A DNA stretch of 64,000 nt from Mesobacillus foraminis. GTDB taxonomy: Bacteria; Bacillota; Bacilli; Bacillales; Cytobacillaceae. The stretch is from contig NZ_SLVV01000001.1 of NCBI RefSeq assembly GCF_004340465.1, positions 186,001-250,000 on the forward strand, given 5' to 3'. Of this stretch, positions 47,183-56,218 are shown piece after piece; the first letter of the stretch is position 1, and each line of letters starts with the position of its first letter. Under the pieces are notes generated by a model. The model had not been told where the DNA came from. It saw only the letters and a program-made list of their open reading frames with translations, and searched no databases. Position numbers and translations under genes: made by a program.

Positions 47183-47893
47183 ATGAAACTTCCATTTAAT
47201 GAACAAACACTGGTCAGAGACATTGTAAATATATTCCCAAAATCAAGTGATCTATTTAAAAAGAACCGAATTGATTTCTGCTGCGGGGGCAGTATCCCTC
47301 TGGCAGATGCAGCAGCTGAAAAAGCTGTCAGCCTTGAGTCTCTTATGGCAGAGCTTGAAGACCTTTATTCACGCAATGTGAATTCGGCAGAAGACATGGA
47401 ATTCTGGACCGAAACTCCATCAGCTGCACTGGTTGATCATATCCAGGTGCAATACCACCGGACCCTTGAGGAAGAGCTGGCCCTGTTAAGCCCTTATGTA
47501 ACAAAGGTTGCCAGAGTACATGGTGAAAATCACCCCGAACTGGTGAGGATGCACGATTTATTTTACGAGTTGAAAAAGGAACTGCTAGAACATACGGCTA
47601 AAGAGGAAGCTGAAGTGTTTCCCGCACTTCTGTCCCTCGATGACCCTGCAGCCGAAAACCGGGAGACAATCCTTATGAGAATCCAAGAGCTTGAAAAAGA
47701 ACATGACCATGCAGGCTCCATTCTCAAGGAACTGCGCGATGTCACTTCTGACTTTACTCCTCCAATGGATGCATGCGGTGCGTACAGGCTTGTTTACAAG
47801 CGACTGGAGATGCTTGAAGCACATACTTTCATGCATGTGCATTTGGAAAACAATATTTTGTTCCCCCGATATTTCGCAGACATTACAGTCTGA
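47183..47893 (+). CDS. scdA: Di-iron repair protein ScdA/RIC (YtfE type)
   Basis: A 236-residue iron-sulfur-cluster repair protein that acts under nitrosative and oxidative stress. The N-terminal ScdA domain holds DFCCGGSIPL (about 31-40), and the C-terminal hemerythrin-like domain carries di-iron His/Glu ligands (QYHRT, RVHGENH, HTAKEEAEVFP, EHDHAG, HVHLENNILFP). AAGGAGGAA precedes the ATG. The FNR-type promoter upstream fits a role with anaerobic nitrate/nitrite metabolism. Confidence 0.95.
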   Translation: MKLPFNEQTLVRDIVNIFPKSSDLFKKNRIDFCCGGSIPLADAAAEKAVSLESLMAELEDLYSRNVNSAEDMEFWTETPSAALVDHIQVQYHRTLEEELALLSPYVTKVARVHGENHPELVRMHDLFYELKKELLEHTAKEEAEVFPALLSLDDPAAENRETILMRIQELEKEHDHAGSILKELRDVTSDFTPPMDACGAYRLVYKRLEMLEAHTFMHVHLENNILFPRYFADITV

Positions 47894-47913
47894 TCGGACA
47901 GCTGCACACAATT

Positions 47914-47944
47914 CAAGCTCCGGAATTTCCGGAGCTTTTTCTTT
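47914..47944 (+). terminator. scdA terminator
   Basis: AAGCTCCGG pairs with CCGGAGCTT and is followed by TTTCTTTT. Confidence 0.85.
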
Positions 47945-47953
47945 TTACAGGCA

Positions 47954-49471
47954 TTAAAGCACCCCTGAAAACAGGCGGGCAAATGATTCTTTCGCTCTCT
48001 CAATAATTCCTCTTTTATAATGCTGTATCGCCCCTATCTTTTCACTGTGCTCGATATCCTCCTCATACTGTCCTACGAGGTCACGAATGGAGCTGCTGCC
48101 AAAAAGAAATACATTTACCTCAAAATTCAAGTGAAAGCTGCGCATATCCATGTTTGCTGTTCCAATGGAGGCTAAGTTCCCATCCACAATGATGACCTTT
48201 TGATGTAGGAATCCTTTTTTATATGAATAAATTTCCACACCGTATCTTAACAGCTCGGCAAAATAGGATCTGCTGGCATACTGGGTAAGGAAACTATCAT
48301 TTATCTCAGGCACCATAACCCGGACTTCAATTCCTTTGGCGGCTGCCACCCTTAATGCAGTCCTGATGGCTTCATCTGGTACAAAGTATGGCGTTGCGAT
48401 CCAGATTGATTTTTCAGCACAGGTCATCAGTGCATAGTAAAAATCACTCATGATTCCCTGCTGTGTATCAGGCCCGCTTGCTACCACCTGGATGGCCCCA
48501 TCGATTACATCATCTTCCAGCCTTGATCTCGATTTATCCGCCCTGTGTTTTTCGATGACCTTTTCGCCGCTGACATACTCCCAGTCAAGCAGGAAAACAT
48601 TGTGAAGGGAATAGACCGCTTCACCAGCAAGAACCATATGGGTATCCCGCCAATAGCCAATAGCTTCGTCCTCCCCAAGGTATTCCACGCCTACATTCAA
48701 TCCCCCGACGAAGCCAATTTCGCCATCAATGACGATTATCTTCCGATGGTTGCGGAAATTGAATTTTTGATTAAAGAATCCATACTTCAATGGGGAAAAG
48801 GGACGGATTTTAATGCCGGCTTTTAACATAGCTTTAATGTCTCTCGGGCAAAGACTCCTGCTTCCGGCCGCATCAAAGATAAAGAGAACTTCAATTCCTT
48901 CATTGGCTTTTTCAATGAGGATATCAATCAGCTCTTTCCCAAGTCTGTCGGATCTGAAAATATAATACTCTATGTGTATGAATTCTTTTGCCTCTCTTAA
49001 TTTTGTTTTAATTTGATGAAAGGTCTCAGATCCATTTTTAAGGATGGTTGCACGTGAACCAGTGCTGATCGGAGTCAATGCGACATTATTGGCAAACCTT
49101 GCGAACGATTGCTGGTTATCCTGCAAAAAAGAAAGATCCGGCGTTTTCTCTTTCCGCATCAAGCGTTCCCACTCGTCCCTGGCCATTCTTCTTTTCGTTT
49201 TAAACAAGTAGCCCTTTAAATACAGCTGTCCGGAATACAAGTAAAAAAAGTAGCCCAGGACAGGAAGGAAAATAAGGACATACATCCATAAGAGAGTTTG
49301 ATTAGGAGACCGATTCTCCAGAATCAGGGAAAATACACTGGCAAGAATGATTGCACAGTAGAGACCACCAAAAAAAAGCTTCCACATGAAGCCATAATCA
49401 GTAAATAAAAGCAAATATAAGCACCAGATTAAAATAATAACAAAAACAAACTCAATTCTTCTCTTTATCAT
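47954..49471 (-). CDS. cls: Cardiolipin synthase
   Basis: A 505-residue phospholipase D-type enzyme that makes cardiolipin from two phosphatidylglycerols. There are two N-terminal transmembrane helices (about 5-25 and 30-52, with another at 60-85) and two HKD motifs: HRKIIVIDGEIGFVGG (about 240) and HQKVIIVDGNLASIG (about 420). Start at 49471 (MIKRRIEF) with GGAGATG upstream; the frame is open to 49633 through the 44-bp repeats but that part is not protein-like. Confidence 0.95.
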   Translation of the reverse strand: MIKRRIEFVFVIILIWCLYLLLFTDYGFMWKLFFGGLYCAIILASVFSLILENRSPNQTLLWMYVLIFLPVLGYFFYLYSGQLYLKGYLFKTKRRMARDEWERLMRKEKTPDLSFLQDNQQSFARFANNVALTPISTGSRATILKNGSETFHQIKTKLREAKEFIHIEYYIFRSDRLGKELIDILIEKANEGIEVLFIFDAAGSRSLCPRDIKAMLKAGIKIRPFSPLKYGFFNQKFNFRNHRKIIVIDGEIGFVGGLNVGVEYLGEDEAIGYWRDTHMVLAGEAVYSLHNVFLLDWEYVSGEKVIEKHRADKSRSRLEDDVIDGAIQVVASGPDTQQGIMSDFYYALMTCAEKSIWIATPYFVPDEAIRTALRVAAAKGIEVRVMVPEINDSFLTQYASRSYFAELLRYGVEIYSYKKGFLHQKVIIVDGNLASIGTANMDMRSFHLNFEVNVFLFGSSSIRDLVGQYEEDIEHSEKIGAIQHYKRGIIERAKESFARLFSGVL

Positions 49472-49575
49472 AAAACATCTCCAAACCACTAGGCAGCAAT
49501 GATAAACACTACCATTAACATACCCATTTCCCTTCCCAAAAGAAACATAGTGAACCTGCACTTTACCAAAGTAAA

Positions 49576-49727
49576 GCGGGTCAGGCACCTTCTGTTCTAT
49601 TAAAGCAATAAACCACCAAAGAGGGTCACACACCTTTTTTCTACTAAAGCATTAAACCACCAAAGAGGGTCACACACCTTTTTTCTACTAAAGCATTAAA
49701 CCACCAAAGAGGGTCAGGCACTTTTAT
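49576..49727. repeat. 44-bp tandem repeat, about 3.5 copies
   Basis: Units start at 49576 (45 bp, divergent), 49621, 49665 and 49709 (partial). Units 49621-49664 and 49665-49708 are identical. Each contains GGGTCANGCAC followed by a poly-T/CTACTAAAGC stretch and AAACCACCAAA. They occupy the cls-moaA gap; no gene is in 49472-49779. Confidence 0.9.
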
Positions 49728-49741
49728 TCGCTTCGGAACCT

Positions 49742-49772
49742 AAAAAAGACCCCATGAAGGAGTCTTTGGACG
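49742..49772 (-). terminator. moaA terminator
   Basis: Minus strand AAGACTCC / GGGGTCTT hairpin followed by six T. Confidence 0.8.
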
Positions 49773-49779
49773 TTAAGGT

Positions 49780-50796
49780 TTATCCGCCTATATAAGACAT
49801 TTCGACTTTTTTGCGGTTGGCGATGGTTTCCTGTGTTCTTTCGTCTGAGTACCGGTCATTCCTTGCATTCCAGATGTCGGTGATCCTGTTCTTGAGGTCC
49901 TCATCGGTTACTCCGGTCCGCATATAATCGCGAATATCGTGGCCGTTTCCGTTGAAAAGGCAAGTAAACAGCTGGCCATTGGCAGACAGCCTTGATCGTG
50001 TACAGCTGGAACAGAAAGATTCTGATACGGAAGATATAAACCCTACATGGACGTTTGTCCCTTTGTATCTATATCTCTTCGCCACCTCTCCGAAATACGC
50101 GGCACCCGTATGTTCAAGTTCATAATGTTCATTGATTAGCTCATACATTTGCTGCTTCGTGATTACATCGTCCATCTTCCAGCCATTTGTGCTCCCCACA
50201 TCCATAAATTCGATATACCGGAGTTCCAGGCCTTCCTTTTTGCAAAACTCTGCCATTGGAAGTATGTCAGAGTCATTCAGGCCTTTCTTCACAACCATAT
50301 TGATTTTTACGCCCAGGCCGGCCTCCTTGGCCGCTTGAATGCCTGCCAGAACCGGCTTCGTACTGACATTTCTTCCGTTTATCTGGCCAAATAGTTCATC
50401 ATTCAACGTATCAAGGCTGATATTGACCCGTTTTAATCCAGCTGCTTTCAGTTGGACAGCAAGCTTTGGAAGCAGCACTCCATTAGTCGTTAGAGCGATA
50501 TCAGACAGTTCTTCAATGGCTGAAAGCTTTTCAACCAGAATCGGAAGATCCTTCCTTAGGAGAGGTTCTCCCCCGGTCAGTCTGATTTTCTCCACCCCAA
50601 GTTCAACAAAGATCTTTGCCAGCCGCTCAATCTCCTCATAGGAAAGTAGTTCATTCTTGGGCAAAAATGCAAAATCAGGACCAAAAATTTCAGCAGGCAT
50701 ACAATACGTACAGCGAAAATTACAGCGGTCAATAACAGAGATGCGCAAGTCACGCAGCGGCCTGTTCAGCTTATCTTTGATCAATGTTTTATCCAT
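49780..50796 (-). CDS. moaA: GTP 3',8-cyclase MoaA
   Basis: A 338-residue radical-SAM enzyme catalysing the first step of molybdenum cofactor synthesis. The radical-SAM cluster is CNFRCTYC (about residues 24-31) and the C-terminal second cluster CSSCTRSRL with a later Cys (FTCLFNG). [12 protein letters not shown] is the SAM-binding GGE motif. Start at 50796 (MDKTL) from GGAG nine bases upstream. Together with moeA and mobB it covers part of the pathway; moaBCDE and mogA are not in the window. Confidence 0.96.
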   Translation of the reverse strand: MDKTLIKDKLNRPLRDLRISVIDRCNFRCTYCMPAEIFGPDFAFLPKNELLSYEEIERLAKIFVELGVEKIRLTGGEPLLRKDLPILVEKLSAIEELSDIALTTNGVLLPKLAVQLKAAGLKRVNISLDTLNDELFGQINGRNVSTKPVLAGIQAAKEAGLGVKINMVVKKGLNDSDILPMAEFCKKEGLELRYIEFMDVGSTNGWKMDDVITKQQMYELINEHYELEHTGAAYFGEVAKRYRYKGTNVHVGFISSVSESFCSSCTRSRLSANGQLFTCLFNGNGHDIRDYMRTGVTDEDLKNRITDIWNARNDRYSDERTQETIANRKKVEMSYIGG

Positions 50797-51033
50797 ATTC
50801 GTCAACTCCGTTTAATAGAAGTTTGCCCGTCGACAAAGCAGTGGTTTAAGAAACTATTATCACTAAAATTAAGCTTTTACTTGTACAGGAAATTACTTTT
50901 TCTTTTTATCATACTATACATCGCCCCTTAAAAACTACGTTCATAGTATAAATACCTTGAAATGTTCAAATTCTTATATTTTAGGAATCATCGTCTAAAA
51001 AGGATGGAAAAGTGTATATTAATTTTACAAAAC

Positions 51034-51049
51034 TGTGAACATCTTCACT
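51034..51049. promoter_or_regulatory. FNR box upstream of fnr
   Basis: TGTGA-ACATCT-TCACT matches the FNR box in 9 of 10 positions. It lies about 105 bases upstream of fnr and between fnr and moaA. No -10 hexamer is at the class II distance on either strand, so its target is not clear. Confidence 0.55.
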
Positions 51050-51154
51050 GAAAATCATGACAATATTTCAACAAGTTGGATTGAACTCATTATTTCTACT
51101 ACGCAAATGTTATTATTGGGGCAGAAAACCATACTCGGCAAAAGGGTGATAACC

Positions 51155-51853
51155 ATGCCTCTAGTAACTAAAGCTACACACTCAATTGAAATAAAAGAAT
51201 TATTGCAGTTTGCTGACCGGACAATCCATGCAAAGAAAGGTACTTACCTGTTTCAGGAAGGAATGGAAGCAGAAGAGCTTTATCTCATCCTGTCGGGAAA
51301 AGTTCAAATCAGCAAGGTGACACAGGACGGCCGAGAACTCGCCCTCCGCATTTGCGGCCAAAATGATTTATGCGGCGAACTGACCTTATTTACTGAAGAC
51401 CCAAAATATCTTCTGAGTGCCTTGCTCCTTGAGGATGGAGAAATAGTTGCCATCAGGAAAGATGTAATTGAAAGAGAAATCTTTCAGAACCCGGCACTTG
51501 CTTTTGAATTCATGAAGTGGATGAGCGACCACTTTCGAAAAACGCAGACAAAGTTCCGCGACCTTGTTCTAAACGGCAAAAAAGGCGCCTTGTTCTCCAC
51601 GCTGATTAGGATGACCAACAGCTATGGCATCAGGAGGCAGGACGGAATTTTAATCGACCTTCCTCTGACAAACCAGGAGCTGGCAAACTTTTGCGGGACG
51701 TCACGAGAAAGCATTAACCGCATCTTAAATGAGTTGAAACGGGAAAAGATCATTAGTATACACAAAGGCAGAATTATTGTTCATGAACTTGATTATTTAA
51801 AAACAGAAATAGGCTGCGAAAACTGCCCCGCAGTGTATTGCAGCATCGATTAA
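51155..51853 (+). CDS. fnr: Anaerobic regulator Fnr (Crp/Fnr family)
   Basis: A 232-residue regulator. The N-terminal cyclic-nucleotide-like domain (about 10-130) is followed by a C-terminal helix-turn-helix (LTNQELANFCGTSRESINRI, about 180-200). The C-terminus has CENCPAVYC, the Cys cluster that binds a 4Fe-4S cluster in Bacillus Fnr. The oxygen sensor is thus C-terminal, unlike in E. coli. Start at 51155 from AAAGGGTG. It sits beside moaA and narK and is the likely activator of nearby FNR-type promoters. Confidence 0.95.
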   Translation: MPLVTKATHSIEIKELLQFADRTIHAKKGTYLFQEGMEAEELYLILSGKVQISKVTQDGRELALRICGQNDLCGELTLFTEDPKYLLSALLLEDGEIVAIRKDVIEREIFQNPALAFEFMKWMSDHFRKTQTKFRDLVLNGKKGALFSTLIRMTNSYGIRRQDGILIDLPLTNQELANFCGTSRESINRILNELKREKIISIHKGRIIVHELDYLKTEIGCENCPAVYCSID

Positions 51854-51885
51854 GGCATCCTGAACAAGCTATTCGGATTCACAGG

Positions 51886-51918
51886 AAAGGAACTCTCAAA
51901 ACTGAAAGTTCCTTTTTT
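51886..51918 (+). terminator. fnr terminator
   Basis: AAAGGAACT pairs with AGTTCCTTT across a 12-base loop, followed by TTTT. Confidence 0.8.
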
Positions 51919-51932
51919 TATGCTGCCCAGGA

Positions 51933-53060
51933 TCATGAGCGCTTTCCTTTTAATTTTCTCCATGCTTTTGGAATATAAACACAAAAGGGTTCCGATTCCA
52001 GGTAATCACCTGTCATTGCATAAGCTCTTGAACGAGACCCCCCGCAAACATGCCTGAATTCACATACCCCGCATTTCCCCTTATATTGATCGGGGTTCCT
52101 GAGACTTGTAAAAATAGGGGAATAACGATAAATATCAGCAAGAGGCTGCTCCCGGATATTTCCTGCTTTTACTGGAAGCAAGCCGCTGGGGAAAACATCC
52201 CCTGTATGTGAAATAAAAACAAAGCCGTTGCCATCATTTACTCCTTTGGGAGCCCTCCCTAGACCATCAATCGAGCCTGTCAGCCCTTGTCTTGTCATGG
52301 CATCCAGATAGTCTATTTCACCGTTTTGTTCCCTCGCCTCACGCATTTTTTGCTGAATGACGACACGGCGGTAATGCTGCCCGGCCGTTGTTTTAATATC
52401 AAATTTCACTCTGTGGCTTAATTGATAAAGCCAAATAAACACTTTCTCATGTTCAGCCGGTGAAATCATATCCTTTTCCTGTCCTCGCCCGGTCGGCACA
52501 AGGAAAAAGACGCTCCATAAAACGCAGTCCAGTTTTTCAACCAGTCTCGCCATCTCTTCAAGTTGGTCAATATTATAGCGAGAAATGACCGTATTGATTT
52601 GAATCGGGATTTCAAGCTGATGCAAATAATCGATTCGTTCCATCGTTAAATCGAAAGATCCTGAAGTCCCCCGAAAATGGTCATGTATTTCTGAATTAGG
52701 GCCATCAAGGCTAAAGGCCCAGCGTGACAGCCCCACATCTTTCGCTTTCTGAATCGCTTCTTTTGTAACATTTGGGGTCGCACTGGGTGTCATGGATACA
52801 CGTACACCTTTTTGCACCGCATATGCCGCAATGTCAAATACATCCTCTCTCATGAGCGGATCCCCGCCTGTAAAAACCAGCAATGGGTTGTTCATTTCGT
52901 ATATTTGGTCAATTAATGCTTTTCCTTCCTCAAGACTCAATTCTCCCGGATCCCGCCTGAACTGTGCTTCGGCGCGGCAGTGCAGGCATTTTAATTGGCA
53001 GGCTCTTGTCAATTCCCAAATTACAATAAACGGATCTTTATTAAAATCTCTGGCTAACAT
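51933..53060 (-). CDS. Radical-SAM/SPASM protein (NirJ/AhbD-like)
   Basis: A 375-residue radical-SAM protein with the cluster motif CQLKCLHC (about 16-23), FTGGDPLMR as the SAM-binding motif, and a C-terminal SPASM-type Cys set (CGVCEFRHVCGGSRSR... PFC). It resembles NirJ/AhbD proteins that trim heme side chains, and a Firmicute subfamily of unknown role. An FNR-type promoter and its position between fnr and narK suggest a job in anaerobic nitrate, nitrite or heme metabolism. The exact substrate is not known. Confidence 0.8.
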   Translation of the reverse strand: MLARDFNKDPFIVIWELTRACQLKCLHCRAEAQFRRDPGELSLEEGKALIDQIYEMNNPLLVFTGGDPLMREDVFDIAAYAVQKGVRVSMTPSATPNVTKEAIQKAKDVGLSRWAFSLDGPNSEIHDHFRGTSGSFDLTMERIDYLHQLEIPIQINTVISRYNIDQLEEMARLVEKLDCVLWSVFFLVPTGRGQEKDMISPAEHEKVFIWLYQLSHRVKFDIKTTAGQHYRRVVIQQKMREAREQNGEIDYLDAMTRQGLTGSIDGLGRAPKGVNDGNGFVFISHTGDVFPSGLLPVKAGNIREQPLADIYRYSPIFTSLRNPDQYKGKCGVCEFRHVCGGSRSRAYAMTGDYLESEPFCVYIPKAWRKLKGKRS

Positions 53061-53092
53061 TCTTTACTGCCCCCTATTTGGTCTCTTCTTTC

Positions 53093-53135
53093 AGTATAGA
53101 AAACTTCCCAACTGGTTTAAGTGAGTTATCTCACA
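53093..53135 (-). promoter_or_regulatory. FNR-dependent promoter of the radical-SAM gene
   Basis: On the minus strand TGTGA-GATAAC-TCACT (53120-53135) matches the FNR box in 9 of 10 positions. TATACT at 53093-53098 is at exactly the same distance as in the scdA promoter, putting the box at -41.5. Confidence 0.8.
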
Positions 53136-53217
53136 TTCCAGGCTCTATCCCCTCCCCTATGGATCCGCTCGCACTAAACTTCCCCAGAACACTTAGCAGA
53201 ACTTTTTGTGTGCTATA

Positions 53218-53250
53218 AAAAAAATGTTCAGGTCCCGGGACCTGAACATG
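53218..53250 (-). terminator. narK terminator
   Basis: Minus strand GTTCAGGTCCCGGGACCTGAAC is palindromic and is followed by eight T. Confidence 0.85.
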
Positions 53251-53262
53251 ATCTTTTTAGAT

Positions 53263-54558
53263 TTATTTGATTTTCATTTCTGCATTTTTCCTTTGATAAA
53301 AAAACCAGTTTAAAATGAAGGCTGCAATATAGACAACAACAAAGAAGTAAAGGGCATTGATTGGCGTTCCAGTATGATTAGTGGACCACCCAAACAATTT
53401 AGGGATAAAGAATGATCCATATGCTGCAAAGGCCGCTGTGAACCCCAGGACGGGCGCTGCTTCTTTTGCTTCAAAAATATTCGGGATCATCTGGAAAGTA
53501 GAACCGGAGCCAACACCGGCAGCAATGAACAACACCATGAAGGCAGTCAAAAAGCCTGCAAAATTCACTTGTTTTGTGAAGTAAACCACAACTAAAGCAC
53601 CCGCAGTCATAACCCCGAACACAATGGATGTCACAAGAGTTCCGCCAAACTTGTCAGAGAGCCATCCTCCAATCGGACGTGCTGCCGCTGCCAGAAAAGC
53701 TCCAAGAAAGGCCAGGCCGATATGCGCCGGGAAAAGCGATTTTAACAGTAATGGAAAAGCAGCTGAATATCCAATGAAAGATCCAAAAGTGGCAACATAT
53801 AAAACAGTCATGATCCAGGTATGTTTCCTTTTTACAATCACGAATTGATCTGAAACAGATTGCTTAGCAGCGGGAAGGTTATCCATTCCGAAATAAGCAA
53901 GCAAAGTCAGGATGATGATTGGAATCACCCAGACAAATGCTGCGTTTTGCAGCCATACCTGAGTGCCATCTGAAAGGATCTGGCCTTCTGTATTGCCGCC
54001 AATAAATGCAAAAGTGCTGCTGGCGATGACCAAAGGAGTAATGAATTGGACAACGGAGACACCCATGTTTCCAAGTCCGCCATTGATTCCCAAGGCAGTC
54101 CCTTTTTCTGCCTTTGGAAAGAACATTGAAATATTAGCTGTAGAGGAAGAGAAATTGCCTCCGCCCAGTCCGCATAGTCCGGCCAGAAGAGCCATTACCC
54201 AGTATGGCGTATCAGGATTTTGAACAGCAAATCCAATTCCCAGAGCCGGAACCAGGAGGATGGCCGTTGCAAAAATCGTCCAATTTCGGCCACCAAATGC
54301 ACCAGAACCAAAAGTATAAACAAATCGAAGAGTGGCACCAACCAGTCCAGGCAATGCAGCGAGTGTAAATAGCTGTTCCTGCGAAAAGGCAAAACCAATA
54401 TCATTAAGCCGGATTGCTACGACGGACCAAATTTGCCAGATAATGAATGCGATCATCAATGAAGGGACGGAAATCCACAAGTTCCTCTGGGCATGCTTCT
54501 TGCCCTCTGCTTCCCAGAATGCCTGATTTTCAGGGTTCCACGTTTTTATTCTAGCCAT
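53263..54558 (-). CDS. narK: Nitrate/nitrite MFS transporter NarK
   Basis: A 431-residue MFS transporter with about 12 transmembrane helices. The nitrate-transporter signatures are LAGLCGLGGGNFSSSTANIS (about 130-149) and GVGSGSTFQMIPNIF (about 345-359). It imports nitrate and/or exports nitrite. In B. subtilis narK is also next to fnr. No clear FNR box was seen upstream of this copy. Confidence 0.95.
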   Translation of the reverse strand: MARIKTWNPENQAFWEAEGKKHAQRNLWISVPSLMIAFIIWQIWSVVAIRLNDIGFAFSQEQLFTLAALPGLVGATLRFVYTFGSGAFGGRNWTIFATAILLVPALGIGFAVQNPDTPYWVMALLAGLCGLGGGNFSSSTANISMFFPKAEKGTALGINGGLGNMGVSVVQFITPLVIASSTFAFIGGNTEGQILSDGTQVWLQNAAFVWVIPIIILTLLAYFGMDNLPAAKQSVSDQFVIVKRKHTWIMTVLYVATFGSFIGYSAAFPLLLKSLFPAHIGLAFLGAFLAAAARPIGGWLSDKFGGTLVTSIVFGVMTAGALVVVYFTKQVNFAGFLTAFMVLFIAAGVGSGSTFQMIPNIFEAKEAAPVLGFTAAFAAYGSFFIPKLFGWSTNHTGTPINALYFFVVVYIAAFILNWFFYQRKNAEMKIK

Positions 54559-54746
54559 GATTATTCCCCCAATAAGGTGTTTGTTTTTTTAATTTTTTAA
54601 GAATTATTCCTGGAATGAAATCATAGTAACATAGGCCATATGTCTATAGAGCTTACGGCTGATACAATACACAATTCCGTAACAATCTCAGACAAAATTC
54701 CTTCACAATTTCCCCCTTTGAAACCTTAAAAAGCTGTAAAAAGCCA

Positions 54747-54782
54747 TAAAAAAAAACGCCTGGATCATATCCAGACGTTGTG
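54747..54782 (-). terminator. yitW terminator
   Basis: Minus strand AACGTCTGGAT / ATCCAGGCGTT around a 3-base loop, followed by at least eight T. Confidence 0.88.
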
Positions 54783-54808
54783 GTTCGCACAATAAGCAAT
54801 GCTTATGT

Positions 54809-55129
54809 TCAGTCCCTGACTCCAAGAGCGATTTTCGCATAGCGGGACATCATATCCTTTGACCACGGCGGGGTGAAAACAATGTTAACTTCCGTATCCT
54901 TCACTTCAGGAAGATCGGAAACTGAGTGCTTAACTTGATCGACAATTGTACCTGCCAGCGGGCATCCCATGGAAGTAAGAGTCATCGTCACGGTCAGCTG
55001 TCCTTCCTCATTCATCTCGAGACCGTAGACAAGTCCGAGATTCACAATATCTACTCCTAGTTCAGGATCGACGACCATCTCAAGCGCACCCATGATACTG
55101 TCTTTTAATTCCTGGTCCAAAACGTTCAC
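54809..55129 (-). CDS. yitW: YitW, MIP18/DUF59 family Fe-S assembly factor
   Basis: A 106-residue DUF59 protein (SufT/PaaD-like) with VVDPELGVDIVNLGLVY (about 18-34) and TSMGCPLAG, where the single Cys is conserved. Such proteins assist iron-sulfur cluster delivery. Sixty-five bases after yitV on the same strand, as in B. subtilis. Confidence 0.93.
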   Translation of the reverse strand: MNVLDQELKDSIMGALEMVVDPELGVDIVNLGLVYGLEMNEEGQLTVTMTLTSMGCPLAGTIVDQVKHSVSDLPEVKDTEVNIVFTPPWSKDMMSRYAKIALGVRD

Positions 55130-55194
55130 TCCTTTTTAAATCTTATCCTGCCTCTATCTTAACAGCATTTTAAATCTTGTACAGCCTTTAACTC

Positions 55195-55962
55195 TCAGAG
55201 ATGCTTTTCAAACCACTCTGCAGCACTCCTGATGCCTGCTTGCGAAACCTTATGGCCTGCATGGGCATCCGCAATAAACTTAAGGTTTTCGGGGATTTCA
55301 TTATAGTCTTGCCTGATTGACTCATAAAAATCATAAGCACCGTCAAACGGGACGACCGGATCCAATTTTCCATGCCAGAATAAAACAGGCCTTCCCTTCA
55401 ATTTCTCAGGCTCCAGACTTAGGTCGTATTTCCGGATTTCATTCAATAGTTCAGCGATATCACTTTCTTTTAACGGCGAGCGTATCCCCATTTTTTCCAC
55501 TTCGTTCAATTGCCATAATGCCAGCTGTTCATAGGCAGGGTGCCCCATCAAAGAAACTGCCGCTTTAATCCAGTCATATTTCCTTAAAGCCCCGAGAGTG
55601 ATAATAGCCCCCATGGAAGTTCCTGCAAGGCCGATTCGTTTGGGATCTGCCAATCCTTCATCAATAAACGCCTGCTTTAAGTCCTCCAGTTCATGAATTG
55701 TATTGAGAACAATTTCCCAAAAAAGAAAGCTTAATTCCCTTTCCGTTTTGCCGCTGTTGCGCTCCCCATGGTGAAGAGCCTCGGGAAGAACAACCCGAAA
55801 TCCTTTGTCGGCCATAAGGTAGGCGTAATTAAGGTTGGTTTCCTTGATGCTGGAAAAACCATGGATAAAAAAGACAAGCGGAAGAGATTCTGTCATTTTT
55901 TGCTGCTTCACTATATGCAGGACGGGTATATCGTTTATCTGTTTTTTTTCAATGACGATCAA
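55195..55962 (-). CDS. yitV: YitV, alpha/beta-hydrolase (putative esterase)
   Basis: A 255-residue serine hydrolase. The nucleophile elbow is GLAGTSMGAI, the Asp region FWHGKLDPVVPF and the His AHAGHKV, so a full triad is visible. The oxyanion motif is FIHGFSS. The start is TTG at 55962, with AGGAGG seven bases upstream; the frame extends further only through the ribosome-binding site. Confidence 0.9.
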   Translation of the reverse strand: MIVIEKKQINDIPVLHIVKQQKMTESLPLVFFIHGFSSIKETNLNYAYLMADKGFRVVLPEALHHGERNSGKTERELSFLFWEIVLNTIHELEDLKQAFIDEGLADPKRIGLAGTSMGAIITLGALRKYDWIKAAVSLMGHPAYEQLALWQLNEVEKMGIRSPLKESDIAELLNEIRKYDLSLEPEKLKGRPVLFWHGKLDPVVPFDGAYDFYESIRQDYNEIPENLKFIADAHAGHKVSQAGIRSAAEWFEKHL

Positions 55963-56218
55963 ATTAATTCCTCCTATAAACAAACATTAAAAGGTGTTAA
56001 ATGATTTTTTTACAATTAATCTGTAAAATGGGTAGCATAGTCGTTAGATGTTCTTTCCTCCGCTTTCTAATCGTGTCTGCATCATTGTAATCCTCATTCA
56101 GGATTCAAGTCCAATATTCTGACATACAATCTGTGCAGATCCTATATGATAACAATAAAAAGAAGCAAGGGAGAAAGCGGAGAGGAACAAATAAACAGAA
56201 AAAAGAGGGAGTACCAGT

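Noticed and set aside
54650-54720. FNR half-sites (TTGTGA) upstream of narK
   Set aside because: Only one arm matches and no -10 lies at the right distance.
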